This document shows positions 14,518-20,636 of a DNA stretch of 21,006 bases, piece by piece; position 1 is the first letter of the stretch, and every line of letters starts with the position of its first letter. The DNA comes from a virus. The translations under genes and the position numbers were made by a program. The notes beneath the pieces were generated by a model, which did no database searches, was not told the origin of the DNA, and was given only the letters and a program-made list of their open reading frames with translations. The stretch spans positions 1-21,006 of the IMG/VR virus record IMGVR_UViG_3300017960_000067. One strand, 5' to 3'.

Positions 14518-15170
14518 TGTGGATCTCCGCCCGCCTTGATATCGGCGATGGCGCGGCGCGTCATCTCGCGGTAGGCGTGGCGTTGGCTGCCGGTCTCGGC
14601 GAGAGCCTGCTCATAGATCGCAAGGAACGGGCCTGGGAACTCCCAGTGCCACTCCTCCCGGACGTCCACCCGGTTCGGGTTGCCGAAGTTGTCGTGAACG
14701 ATATCCCGCCAGCCGCACGCGTGGGCGATGTCCGCGAACGTCCGCTGGTCCATGCCGAGCCGGGCCGGATCCATATCCACGTCGATCGCCCGGCCGGCCT
14801 CGTGCATGCTCCCGCCGGGCTCCGGCGAAAACGCCTTCTTTCCCCGGCCGTTGTTGCAGGCCACATATCCGCGAAGAAGCGGAAACATCCTTATGAGCGA
14901 TTCCCGCTCCGCGTAGCGGCCCTGGCCGGTCAGGTAGTCGAATCGGGCCCGCGCTTGATCCAACTCCGACCGGAAGCCGTCGGAGAGGTAGAGCGTGCCC
15001 CCGGCATGGGACACCTGCTCCCGCAGCTTCTCCAGCGCGACAGCCGTGTCCGGCGTGAACCAGGCTAGCCGCGAAGGGAGGTCCACCGAATAATTCCGGT
15101 AGATCGAGGGAACGAGGACCGGGGCGAGTTCCCCGCTGAGAATGCCTTCAGGGTAGGGATGAAACCGCAT
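14514..15170 (-). CDS. Endolysin, peptidase M15 (VanY/DD-carboxypeptidase-like)
   Basis: 218 aa, GGAGG six bases before the ATG. The M15 zinc-binding set is complete: SDGFRSELDQ (~63-72), SMHEAGRAID (His123 and Asp130, the SxHxxGxAxD motif) and EEWHWEF (Glu173 and His175). It lacks a signal peptide, so it should act from the cytoplasm once a holin opens the membrane, cleaving peptide cross-links of peptidoglycan. It takes the place of Mu gp22 (lys) as the first gene of the late region, immediately after the dyad at 15220-15237. The enzyme class differs from the Mu lysozyme. Confidence 0.92.
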   Translation of the reverse strand: MRFHPYPEGILSGELAPVLVPSIYRNYSVDLPSRLAWFTPDTAVALEKLREQVSHAGGTLYLSDGFRSELDQARARFDYLTGQGRYAERESLIRMFPLLRGYVACNNGRGKKAFSPEPGGSMHEAGRAIDVDMDPARLGMDQRTFADIAHACGWRDIVHDNFGNPNRVDVREEWHWEFPGPFLAIYEQALAETGSQRHAYREMTRRAIADIKAGGDPQ

Positions 15171-15176
15171 GGGCCG

Positions 15177-15237
15177 CCTCCATGCTCTACATCATGGGGC
15201 GGCCCGTGAAGGTCGATAAGGGTGACGGGTGTCACCC
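15177..15237 (-). promoter_or_regulatory. Candidate activator-dependent late promoter (Mu Plys equivalent) with dyad operator
   Basis: Perfect dyad GGGTGAC (15220-15226), four-base spacer, GTCACCC (15231-15237), 50 bases before the endolysin ATG. A -10-like CATGAT lies at 15196-15191, which predicts a start near 15184, leaving the Shine-Dalgarno in a short leader and placing the dyad centre about 44 bases upstream. Geometry is the same as in the copy before the protease. The dyad also overlaps the stop codon of the preceding gene. Likely target of the Mor/C-like activator; the -10 is inferred. Confidence 0.62.
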
Positions 15238-15570
15238 CGCAGGCTTATTCCTGAGTGCGATGTAGTCTCGAAGCACCTCCGCGAGCGCATCGGCTCTCAC
15301 GTTTCCGATGAGCAGGACGTCCCCCTCGTAAGCAGAGGCACATAGCATTGCCTCCTCGGCTACCCCGAGCAGGCTCGTTGAAAACCTCACCTTGCGCACC
15401 GATCCGTCCCTGCGCACGAGATAGTCTTGGCCGTTTCTGGATTGGAACACGGTGCCGGGTTTGTGCACCGCAACAGATTCGTTCCTTTGATCCATGAGGG
15501 CCTTTTCTAGCTGCTTTCGATCCCTTAGCGTCGATAGAATGTCAGATCCGTCATGCCTCATTTCCTGCAC
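15232..15570 (-). CDS. Unknown 112-aa protein
   Basis: Begins at GTG 15570, directly after the preceding TAA, with GGAG six bases upstream; an ATG three codons later is a weaker alternative. The product is soluble-looking: an N-terminal charged helix (STLRDRKQLEKALMDQRNES), then a small beta section (VFQSRNGQDYLVRRDGSVRK) and a C-terminal helix (ADALAEVLRDYIALRN). I recognise no family. It is the last gene before the late operator and its stop lies inside that dyad, so it ends the early/middle transcript. Confidence 0.6.
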   Translation of the reverse strand: MQEMRHDGSDILSTLRDRKQLEKALMDQRNESVAVHKPGTVFQSRNGQDYLVRRDGSVRKVRFSTSLLGVAEEAMLCASAYEGDVLLIGNVRADALAEVLRDYIALRNKPAG

Positions 15571-15807
15571 TTAGCTCTCCTTATCATCCGAAGCTACATC
15601 GTTAGCATCGGCCCTCTGCAGCGCCTCCGGCGCCCTGTCGCTTATCGTTGCGCTGGCAAGCTCCAGCCCGAGGAGCGTCGACATGACTCGCATCAATCCC
15701 CAGAGGAGTGAGACTCTCATCCCGGCTCCCCTCGGAGATTGCAGCCGAATGCCGACGACCATCCCCCACAGAAAGATCGAGATCGCGAACAGCACATCCG
15801 TCACCAT
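15571..15807 (-). CDS. Small membrane protein
   Basis: 78 aa from ATG at 15807, overlapping the Mor-like stop as TGATG, with GGAGG seven bases upstream. Residues ~3-22 (TDVLFAISIFLWGMVVGI) form one transmembrane helix; a second hydrophobic stretch (SLLWGLMRVMSTLLGLEL) follows, and the C-terminus is acidic and polar. No family recognised. Small membrane proteins are common between activator and lysis genes in transposable phages; a holin or holin-control role is possible but unproven. Confidence 0.6.
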   Translation of the reverse strand: MVTDVLFAISIFLWGMVVGIRLQSPRGAGMRVSLLWGLMRVMSTLLGLELASATISDRAPEALQRADANDVASDDKES

Positions 15808-16244
15808 CACCGCCCCTCCGCAAGTATTCTGAGCACGCTCCTTCGTGTCATCCCGAAGCGGCGGGCGATGGAGCCCGCGCTCCGGTGGCTATCGCTCATC
15901 CGCTTGATTTCCAGGTTCCGGAGCAGCCTCGTCACATCCGATCCCAGGGGCACCTCCAAATGAAGGCCGGCCCACCTCTCCGAAATCGCCTCTGCGGCCT
16001 CTTTCCCCACGAGCACCACTAGCGGATGGCGTTCGTCGAGGTGTTCTCGGCTGGGCACATACATCCTCGTTCCGCCGTAGCGATCGGCCAACCGAATGGC
16101 GGCCTCCTCCCCGGAGATCTCCACCACCTGGCCCAGCAGTTCCGGCAGGGCATCGACCGCCCGGTGACGGTGACGTTCCGACCGCTCCTGTTCGAATGCC
16201 TCGAAAATGCTAGGCTGTTCCACCCTTCCGCCTTCGTTGGTCAT
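15807..16244 (-). CDS. Mor/C-family transcription activator of late genes
   Basis: 145 aa from ATG at 16244 inside the end of gemA; a TTG six codons earlier is possible. The conserved Mor core is present: GEEAAIRLADRYGGTRMYVP, matching the family's AxxLAxxYGGxxxYxP strand-helix, and a C-terminal helix-turn-helix, SAGSIARRFGMTRRSVLRIL. Mor and C of Mu bind dyad sites as dimers and recruit RNA polymerase to weak middle and late promoters. Only one such gene is seen here, so it may do the work of both. The two GGGTGAC-N4-GTCACCC dyads in front of lysis and head genes are candidate targets. Confidence 0.88.
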   Translation of the reverse strand: MTNEGGRVEQPSIFEAFEQERSERHRHRAVDALPELLGQVVEISGEEAAIRLADRYGGTRMYVPSREHLDERHPLVVLVGKEAAEAISERWAGLHLEVPLGSDVTRLLRNLEIKRMSDSHRSAGSIARRFGMTRRSVLRILAEGR

Positions 16245-16629
16245 ACATGAGAGCCGACACAATCTTCCCCAGTTCCGGCGGCCGGCACCATTTCACGCGC
16301 TGCACCTTGCACATCCGCTGCGCGATCGCGTCGGCGTAAGACCATGGCCTCCCTGCCTCCGTGAGCAGCGCCTCGATCTTCCGGAATAGCCGTCCTCGGT
16401 CTGGATCGTCCAGATTCGGCCGGCCGGGGTACCCCGTCTTTCCCTTCTTGCGCTTCGCGCCCTTCGCTTCGAATTCCCTGAGCAGGCGGCAGTACTGGGC
16501 AACGGTCAGCTTCTTGCAGCTCCGCACCGAGAACAGGTCATCGAGGAGGTCGTGATAGGTGTCGTCGTCGAGGCCGATGGAACGGCGAATGGCATGGATC
16601 TTCCGGATCTGCCGAGCATCGAGAGCCAT
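16210..16629 (-). CDS. gemA: GemA-like regulatory protein (Mu gp16, DUF1018)
   Basis: 139 aa from ATG at 16629, overlapping the previous stop as TGATG behind a GGGGGGAG ribosome site. The DUF1018 pattern is clear: RQIRKIHAIRRSIGLDDDTY followed by HDLLDDLFSVRSCKKLTVAQ, then a basic loop (AKRKKGKTGYPGRP) and a C-terminal helix region with WSYADAIAQRMCKVQRVKWC. In Mu, GemA alters expression of host genes and DNA supercoiling-related functions. The gene lies directly upstream of the Mor-like activator, as in Mu, and overlaps it. Confidence 0.9.
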   Translation of the reverse strand: MALDARQIRKIHAIRRSIGLDDDTYHDLLDDLFSVRSCKKLTVAQYCRLLREFEAKGAKRKKGKTGYPGRPNLDDPDRGRLFRKIEALLTEAGRPWSYADAIAQRMCKVQRVKWCRPPELGKIVSALMYDQRRRKGGTA

Positions 16630-16820
16630 CACTCCCCCCCATACCCGAAGATCTCCCGGCCCATATTCCGGATCCACTCGGCAAGATCCTGCCGCAGGAT
16701 GATCCCGACGGGGGTCGCCAGAAACAGGGCCACGAAGCTCACGGCGGCGCCGGCCGCACTGGCCAAAAGGATGGCGATCATCACCAGGTGCACGCCGACG
16801 TAGCTCCAGTAATCAGCCAT
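16629..16820 (-). CDS. Small two-helix membrane protein
   Basis: 63 aa, starting MADYWSYVGVHLVMIAILLA. A long hydrophobic segment (residues ~8-45) can form two transmembrane helices separated by a Gly/Ala turn (SAAGAAVSFVALFLATPVGI), then a short polar tail. It overlaps the upstream gene by eight bases and the downstream gemA by one. No family recognised. The tight coupling on both sides argues that it is translated. Confidence 0.6.
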   Translation of the reverse strand: MADYWSYVGVHLVMIAILLASAAGAAVSFVALFLATPVGIILRQDLAEWIRNMGREIFGYGGE

Positions 16821-17598
16821 AGATCCGCCTCTTCACCCGGCGCCAGACCGAGAAGAGAAGTTCTGTCAGCTCCTCCATTTCCTCACCGATGGCCTGGCGC
16901 ATGTCCTCGTCGGAGGGCGCAAACGAAGGGAGCGCGGCCTGCGGAAGAAGAGTGATCCCTTCTACCGGCTCCTCGGGTGGCTGTCCCTCCGCCTTCGGCT
17001 CCGGTTGCGAAGGGGTGGGAGTTGCGGGTGGTTCCGGCGTCTTCTTCTTGACCTTCGGCTTGGCGGCCCTGCCGTGAGCACCGCCCTTGTCGGAATTGTT
17101 CCCGGCGCACTTGCGGCACCTCGCGCTTTTGAACTCCACCCAGCCCTCACCGCATTCGGGGCACGGCCTCACCCGATTGCCGCAAGGACTTTGCACCGTT
17201 CCGTTCCTGGTGTACCGGTACCCCTCGGGCAGTTCCGGTCGCTCCTCGGCGGGGATCCCCGCATAACAGCCCTCCGCCGGGTTCGTTGGAAACCGCGTGC
17301 CCTTCTTCATCTTCGCCTCCTTCTTCGGCTTCGGCTTCGGCGCCGATTGCATCCTGGGCGCAGTCCTGAAATCGACCTCCAGGGCCGCATAATCCTCGTT
17401 CCATCCGGGGCACTCCTCGCCGGCGCACAGGTGGTGCCGCTCCCGGCCGCTCTCTTCAAACTGCCTGCGTCGCGACTCACAGGCCAACGTCGAGATCGGG
17501 AAGTCCGCGATCATTGGGCACATCAGGCCCTTCGGGTTCTCCCGTACCGCCTCATCGGCTTGTAGACGTGCCGCCAGGCTGAGCCGTTCCGTGTCCAT
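16813..17598 (-). CDS. Zinc-ribbon protein with disordered Pro/Lys-rich linker
   Basis: 261 aa; ATG at 17598 overlaps the preceding stop as TGATG, with a G-rich ribosome site seven bases upstream. Two cysteine-rich units are visible: an N-terminal one around residues 26-65 with Cys, Cys, His-His, CAGEEC, and a central ribbon with CPEC and CRKC separated by 11 residues (CX2C-X11-CX2C). Between and after them are Lys/Pro-rich linkers (KPKPKKEAKMKKG, EPPATPTPSQPEPKAEG). The C-terminus is an acidic helix followed by a basic one (WRRVKRRIYG). The layout suggests nucleic-acid or RNA-polymerase binding, in an early-gene position. I know of no named family and claim no function. Confidence 0.62.
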   Translation of the reverse strand: MDTERLSLAARLQADEAVRENPKGLMCPMIADFPISTLACESRRRQFEESGRERHHLCAGEECPGWNEDYAALEVDFRTAPRMQSAPKPKPKKEAKMKKGTRFPTNPAEGCYAGIPAEERPELPEGYRYTRNGTVQSPCGNRVRPCPECGEGWVEFKSARCRKCAGNNSDKGGAHGRAAKPKVKKKTPEPPATPTPSQPEPKAEGQPPEEPVEGITLLPQAALPSFAPSDEDMRQAIGEEMEELTELLFSVWRRVKRRIYG

Positions 17599-17960
17599 CA
17601 CAGTGCCCCCTCTAAGAATGGCAGGATCTGCTTCACGTAGTCTTTCGGCTTCATCCGTTTGAGGTAGGCCACCTCGACGAGAGCCGACACGGCGGCCTTC
17701 TCCTTGAGCCGGATGGCGTCCGCATATTCCTTGGCGGTCTTCGCGAGCCTAAAACCCCTGCCGTCGGAGAGGATCGCCACCCCTTGGCTAACCAGATAGG
17801 CGCGAGCCTCGCGGACGCGCCGCTCCTTCGTCGATTGCTTCATGAGGGGGTTCTCGACCAAGCCCGCCAATTCCGCCCGCTTGAGGGGCTCAGGCGAGTC
17901 CTGCAGCCTCCGGTAGATCCTGCGTGCGAGCTGTACGGTCTGGTCGGTAACTCTCAGCAT
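17598..17960 (-). CDS. Small winged-helix-like protein downstream of the hammerhead ribozyme
   Basis: 120 aa, starting MLRVTDQTVQLARRIYRRLQ. The helical N-terminus, the basic helix STKERRVREARAYLVSQG and the short hairpin VAILSDGRGFRLA look like a winged-helix DNA-binding module, followed by a long helix (TAKEYADAIRLKEKAAVSAL). The ATG is five bases after stem II of the ribozyme; its Shine-Dalgarno (GAGG at 17971-17968) is shared with ribozyme stem II. After self-cleavage its mRNA would begin at 17993 with a stem-loop and a 5'-hydroxyl. An early regulatory role is inferred only. Confidence 0.65.
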   Translation of the reverse strand: MLRVTDQTVQLARRIYRRLQDSPEPLKRAELAGLVENPLMKQSTKERRVREARAYLVSQGVAILSDGRGFRLAKTAKEYADAIRLKEKAAVSALVEVAYLKRMKPKDYVKQILPFLEGAL

Positions 17961-17965
17961 GTTTC

Positions 17966-18022
17966 GGCCTCATCAGGTGGCGCCTCACGCCACGACGCGG
18001 GGTGTTGCCCCGCGTTTCGGCC
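17966..18022 (-). ncRNA. Type II hammerhead self-cleaving ribozyme
   Basis: Every core element is present in order on the transcribed strand. Stem II 3' strand GGCC (18022-18019) is followed by GAA (18018-18016) and A15.1 at 18015. Stem III is a closed hairpin, 18015-18008 with 18002-17995, eight pairs around loop CAACA. The cleavage nucleotide C17 is 17994. Stem I is a closed hairpin, GTGGCG 17993-17988 with CGCCAC 17982-17977, loop TGAGG. Then comes the conserved CTGATGA (17976-17970) and the stem II 5' strand GGCC (17969-17966). Cleavage is expected between 17994 and 17993 (GUC|G). Stems I and III are closed and stem II open, which defines type II. The motif fills the 67-base gap between the gam stop and the next ATG. 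Confidence 0.93.
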
Positions 18023-18027
18023 TCGGG

Positions 18028-18591
18028 TTATGCGATCTCCTCGAGGTCCAGCTCGAAGGGCTGGATCACGAAGTCCTCGCCCTGTGTCACGTTGATGCCG
18101 CCTACGTGCTGCACGAGGCTCGGGTCCTTCAGGATGGCGTCCTTGTCCACCTCCTCCTTGACCCGGATGAACTGGGCCATGCCCAACGCCTTCAGCGCCT
18201 CGATCACCTTCGGGATGTTCTTGAGAGAGACCTTCGGCGGCCGCATACGCCACAGGATCTTCCCGCTCGATAGGATGGCGGTCTTCGTCTTGCCGCTGTG
18301 GGTCAGGCCGTCCCGGTTCGCTTCGGCCCAGGTGTGAACACCCTTGGTGAGGGCTTGGATCTTGTCGTTGTGGGGCTGGGCCATCTCCTCGTACTTCTGC
18401 TTGATGGCCGCCAGCTCGTCGTTCATGTTCGCCTGGATCCGGGCCCGCTCCCTCTGATGGGCGCCGATCTCCGCGATGGCCTCCACCGCCTGCTCCGGCG
18501 TTTGAGGCACCGGCACAGATACGGCGTTGCACTTCACTCGTTTCTTCGCCATGGCTCGATCCTTATCAGGTGGGTCTTTTCGTCTGGTCAT
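18028..18591 (-). CDS. gam: Host-nuclease inhibitor Gam (Mu Gam-like)
   Basis: The C-terminal two thirds closely resemble Mu Gam: HSGKTKTAILSSGKILWRMR, PPKVSLKNIPKVIEALKALG, AQFIRVKEEVDKDAILKDPS, ending FELDLEEIA, with an N-terminal coiled coil (AHQRERARIQANMNDELAAI). Gam binds double-stranded DNA ends as a Ku-like dimer and blocks host exonucleases. ATG at 18591 has a strong AAAGGAG six bases upstream and gives 187 aa. ATG at 18552 (AAGGA, eight bases) gives 174 aa, the length of Mu Gam, so both are possible. Five bases after the TAA the hammerhead ribozyme begins, so cleavage would leave gam mRNA ending in the stem III hairpin. Confidence 0.93.
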   Translation of the reverse strand: MTRRKDPPDKDRAMAKKRVKCNAVSVPVPQTPEQAVEAIAEIGAHQRERARIQANMNDELAAIKQKYEEMAQPHNDKIQALTKGVHTWAEANRDGLTHSGKTKTAILSSGKILWRMRPPKVSLKNIPKVIEALKALGMAQFIRVKEEVDKDAILKDPSLVQHVGGINVTQGEDFVIQPFELDLEEIA

Positions 18592-18649
18592 CGGGTCTCC
18601 TTTCGCCTTCTGGTCCGTGGTTGACCTGCCCAACCCAAATGGATCTCGG

Positions 18650-18874
18650 CTACGCCGAGGCTCCTCCCACCACGGCTTCCATGCCATCGCGCATGCAACG
18701 CGACTGATATTCCTGAATCGCCTTCTGGGTCTCCCAGCAGTGCCGCTTCACCGCCCACAGGCTTTCACGGGTGTCGTATTTGCGGTGCCGTGCGATGGCC
18801 GCGTTCAGTTCCAGAACCGCATCCTCCGCAAGGATCCGGCTGTCTTCGAAAATCGCCTTCATTCCGTCCGTCAT
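18650..18874 (-). CDS. Small helical protein upstream of gam
   Basis: 74 aa from ATG at 18874, with GGAGG six bases upstream; longer starts would overlap the previous gene. Nearly all helical (RILAEDAVLELNAAIARHRK, then LWAVKRHCWETQKAIQEYQS) with two Cys. No family recognised. A six-base-pair hairpin (18645-18650 with 18654-18659) overlaps its stop codon and may shape the mRNA before gam. Small uncharacterised genes at this point are usual in the semi-essential early region of Mu-like phages. Confidence 0.58.
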   Translation of the reverse strand: MTDGMKAIFEDSRILAEDAVLELNAAIARHRKYDTRESLWAVKRHCWETQKAIQEYQSRCMRDGMEAVVGGASA

Positions 18875-18896
18875 CGCCGCCTCCATTGTGTTGTGG

Positions 18897-19289
18897 CTAT
18901 TGCCTCTTCCACTCCAACCGGCCACCGTCGTTGAGTGTCTGCGCCCTCTGCTCAGCCTTGGTGACCAAGCCGGACCAACCGTTCGCCCAGAGGTTCTGGA
19001 GAACGGCGTCGTTGTCCTCCGAGAAAGTGGTCACCCAGCCAGTGTCCTCGTAGGCCTGTCGTCCCCATGGGTCGGTGACACCAGGGATCGCGTTGCAGCC
19101 GACCAAGGTGACGGTGACCGCAGGCAGTTCGATCCAGGCCCCATCGGCATTGGTGGCGCCGCTGCTCAGCGTGATGGAGTAGACGCTCGCGGTATCCGGA
19201 AGCGGGACCGGGTCCGGCGTGACCGAGATGGCTGCCACCACGAGGACCGCGGCCGCCAAGGCGGCGAGAGTAAGAATGGTCTTCTTCAT
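18897..19289 (-). CDS. Secreted 130-aa protein of the early cassette
   Basis: Starts at ATG 19289 with AGGAG six bases upstream. An N-terminal signal peptide or anchor (KKTILTLAALAAAVLVVAA) is followed by an extracytoplasmic beta-rich part (ASVYSITLSSGATNADGAWI, ELPAVTVTLVGCNAIPG) and a C-terminal helical region with LVTKAEQRAQTLNDGG. The middle resembles short beta units of virion surface proteins. Third of three exported proteins encoded between MuB and gam. No family recognised, and nothing similar occurs here in Mu. Confidence 0.65.
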   Translation of the reverse strand: MKKTILTLAALAAAVLVVAAISVTPDPVPLPDTASVYSITLSSGATNADGAWIELPAVTVTLVGCNAIPGVTDPWGRQAYEDTGWVTTFSEDNDAVLQNLWANGWSGLVTKAEQRAQTLNDGGRLEWKRQ

Positions 19290-19297
19290 GGTAGCTC

Positions 19298-19933
19298 CTA
19301 TGACGCCTGGGTGATCTGCTGGTAGTGCCAGTTCGTGCCGTCGCTGACGACGACATAGACGCCCCCGCCGCCGTCGCTATCGATGACGAGCCTCATGCCG
19401 CCCTGACCAACTGTGGCCGGGCTTGTGAAGGCAGAGTCGAGCTCTGCGTCCGTGGGGGCCCCGTCGGTAAGGGATTCGGAGGGGATGGTGGCCTGTCCCG
19501 CCCAGACTTTCCCGCTCAGATCTGGGACATACAGCGAATTGTCACTGGTTGGATCATCGGCCAGGAGGGCCGTTTCATTCGTGTCCGCCGTGCTTCCCTC
19601 GAAGATGAGCCCACCCGCTACAGGCCAATGCAACATGATCCCGTTCGCGACGTTGGTGGAAGCGCCGCAGTAGAATCCCGACGCGAACCTGGCGACGGAG
19701 GAGATAGAAGCCGAGTTCGCCGTAAGGTTTTTCGTGCCCAGATCCACGCTTTCAGTTGCTCCGGTATACGGGACCACCTCCGTTTCGTCCGCGGGCGTGA
19801 ATCCCAGCGCGGCCGCAATTGCTTCGGAGGTCAAGGCCGCCCCGGTGGAGTAGCCTTGCCCCGCATGCGGCGCCGAAACCGAAAGCCAGATTATGGCGAG
19901 GATCGCAAGGAGGAAGAGTAGCTTCTTCGTCAT
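19298..19933 (-). CDS. Signal-peptide protein with tail-fibre-like sequence
   Basis: 211 aa, AGGAGG six bases before the ATG. Signal peptide KKLLFLLAILAIIWLSVSA with a likely cut after PHA (~residue 24). After it come patterns well known from phage tail fibres: TSEAIAAALGFTPADE and VPYTGATESVDLGTKNLTAN, then a glycine-rich beta region and a terminal strand segment VYVVVSDGTNWHYQQI, also common in fibre tips. Tail fibres normally lack signal peptides and lie at the other end of the genome, so this is odd. A host-surface display protein made early, or a fibre fragment captured behind a signal peptide, are both possible. Confidence 0.7.
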   Translation of the reverse strand: MTKKLLFLLAILAIIWLSVSAPHAGQGYSTGAALTSEAIAAALGFTPADETEVVPYTGATESVDLGTKNLTANSASISSVARFASGFYCGASTNVANGIMLHWPVAGGLIFEGSTADTNETALLADDPTSDNSLYVPDLSGKVWAGQATIPSESLTDGAPTDAELDSAFTSPATVGQGGMRLVIDSDGGGGVYVVVSDGTNWHYQQITQAS

Positions 19934-19943
19934 GCCGGCCTCC

Positions 19944-20636
19944 TCAGTACACGACCCGGTACCGCAGCCACACCTTTTCGTCGGTGGCCACGTTCAGCCG
20001 GATGTATTTCGCGGCGCCGGGAATGTCCCCGCTCTGGTAGGGATCGAGGAAGTCATAGGCGCTCGGCACTCCCGACGACGGCGCCGTCGGTAGCGCCACG
20101 GCCTCCGTGGTGCCGTAGTTCAGGTAGACCGGCACCGTGGGAGCATTCGCCTCGGACCCGTTGATCATGCTGATGTACTGGGCGCTTCCGCCCTCGGGCA
20201 CGAGGATGAGTCCCCCGGAGGCATATCCGCCGCTGTCGTAGGCCGTATAGCCGCTCGTATCCACCCCGGTCGAGAACGTGTCGGCGGTGAGCCGCGTCAC
20301 CTCGACGTACTCACCGTTCAGCTCCGTCATGCCAACGATGCCCGAGAGGTAGACGACGTGGCCCGTGTCGAGGTTATGGCCCGTGATCGTGATCACGCCG
20401 GGGTCTTCCTGGCTGATCCCCTCGATGGCCTGGTTCGCCACCACGATCTCCCTCGAGGGGATGCGGTCGCCCACATACCCGGCCGGGAAGACCTTGGCCT
20501 CGGCCTTCATCGCGGAGAGGTTCACCATGAGGCCGACGCAGCAGGCAATGATGCCGAGGGCGCAGCAGATCATCGCCGCGGTCCGCAGCCGCTCGAAAAA
20601 CGCATGGTCCCGCTTCTTGAATGGGTAGCTAGTCAC
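19944..20636 (-). CDS. Membrane-anchored protein with FCCH-like (ubiquitin-activating E1) domain
   Basis: 230 aa from GTG 20636, overlapping the MuB stop by eight bases, with AGGAGG five bases upstream. One transmembrane helix (AAMICCALGIIACCVGLMV, ~20-38) follows a basic N-terminus. Residues ~75-135 (ITITGHNLDTGHVVYLSG, ELNGEYVEVTRLTADTFS, TSGYTAYDSGG) match the small beta fold annotated as 'E1 FCCH domain' in many phage structural proteins. The C-terminus is beta-rich (AAKYIRLNVATDEKVWLRYR). It should face the periplasm or cell surface. Why a virion-like domain is anchored in the membrane and expressed early is not known. Confidence 0.7.
   Translation of the reverse strand: MTSYPFKKRDHAFFERLRTAAMICCALGIIACCVGLMVNLSAMKAEAKVFPAGYVGDRIPSREIVVANQAIEGISQEDPGVITITGHNLDTGHVVYLSGIVGMTELNGEYVEVTRLTADTFSTGVDTSGYTAYDSGGYASGGLILVPEGGSAQYISMINGSEANAPTVPVYLNYGTTEAVALPTAPSSGVPSAYDFLDPYQSGDIPGAAKYIRLNVATDEKVWLRYRVVY

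Noticed and set aside
17961-17971. Second GAGGCCGAAAC as part of a second complete hammerhead
   Set aside because: No stem III hairpin or second CTGATGA follows it; the coding sequence begins at once. It is kept only as a repeat observation.
18557-18580. CACCTGATAAGG upstream of the second possible gam start, similar to the CACCTGATGAGG of the ribozyme
   Set aside because: It lacks the conserved CTGATGA (has CTGATAA) and no GAAA, stem I or cleavage triplet surrounds it; probably a chance match or simply the AAGGA ribosome site.
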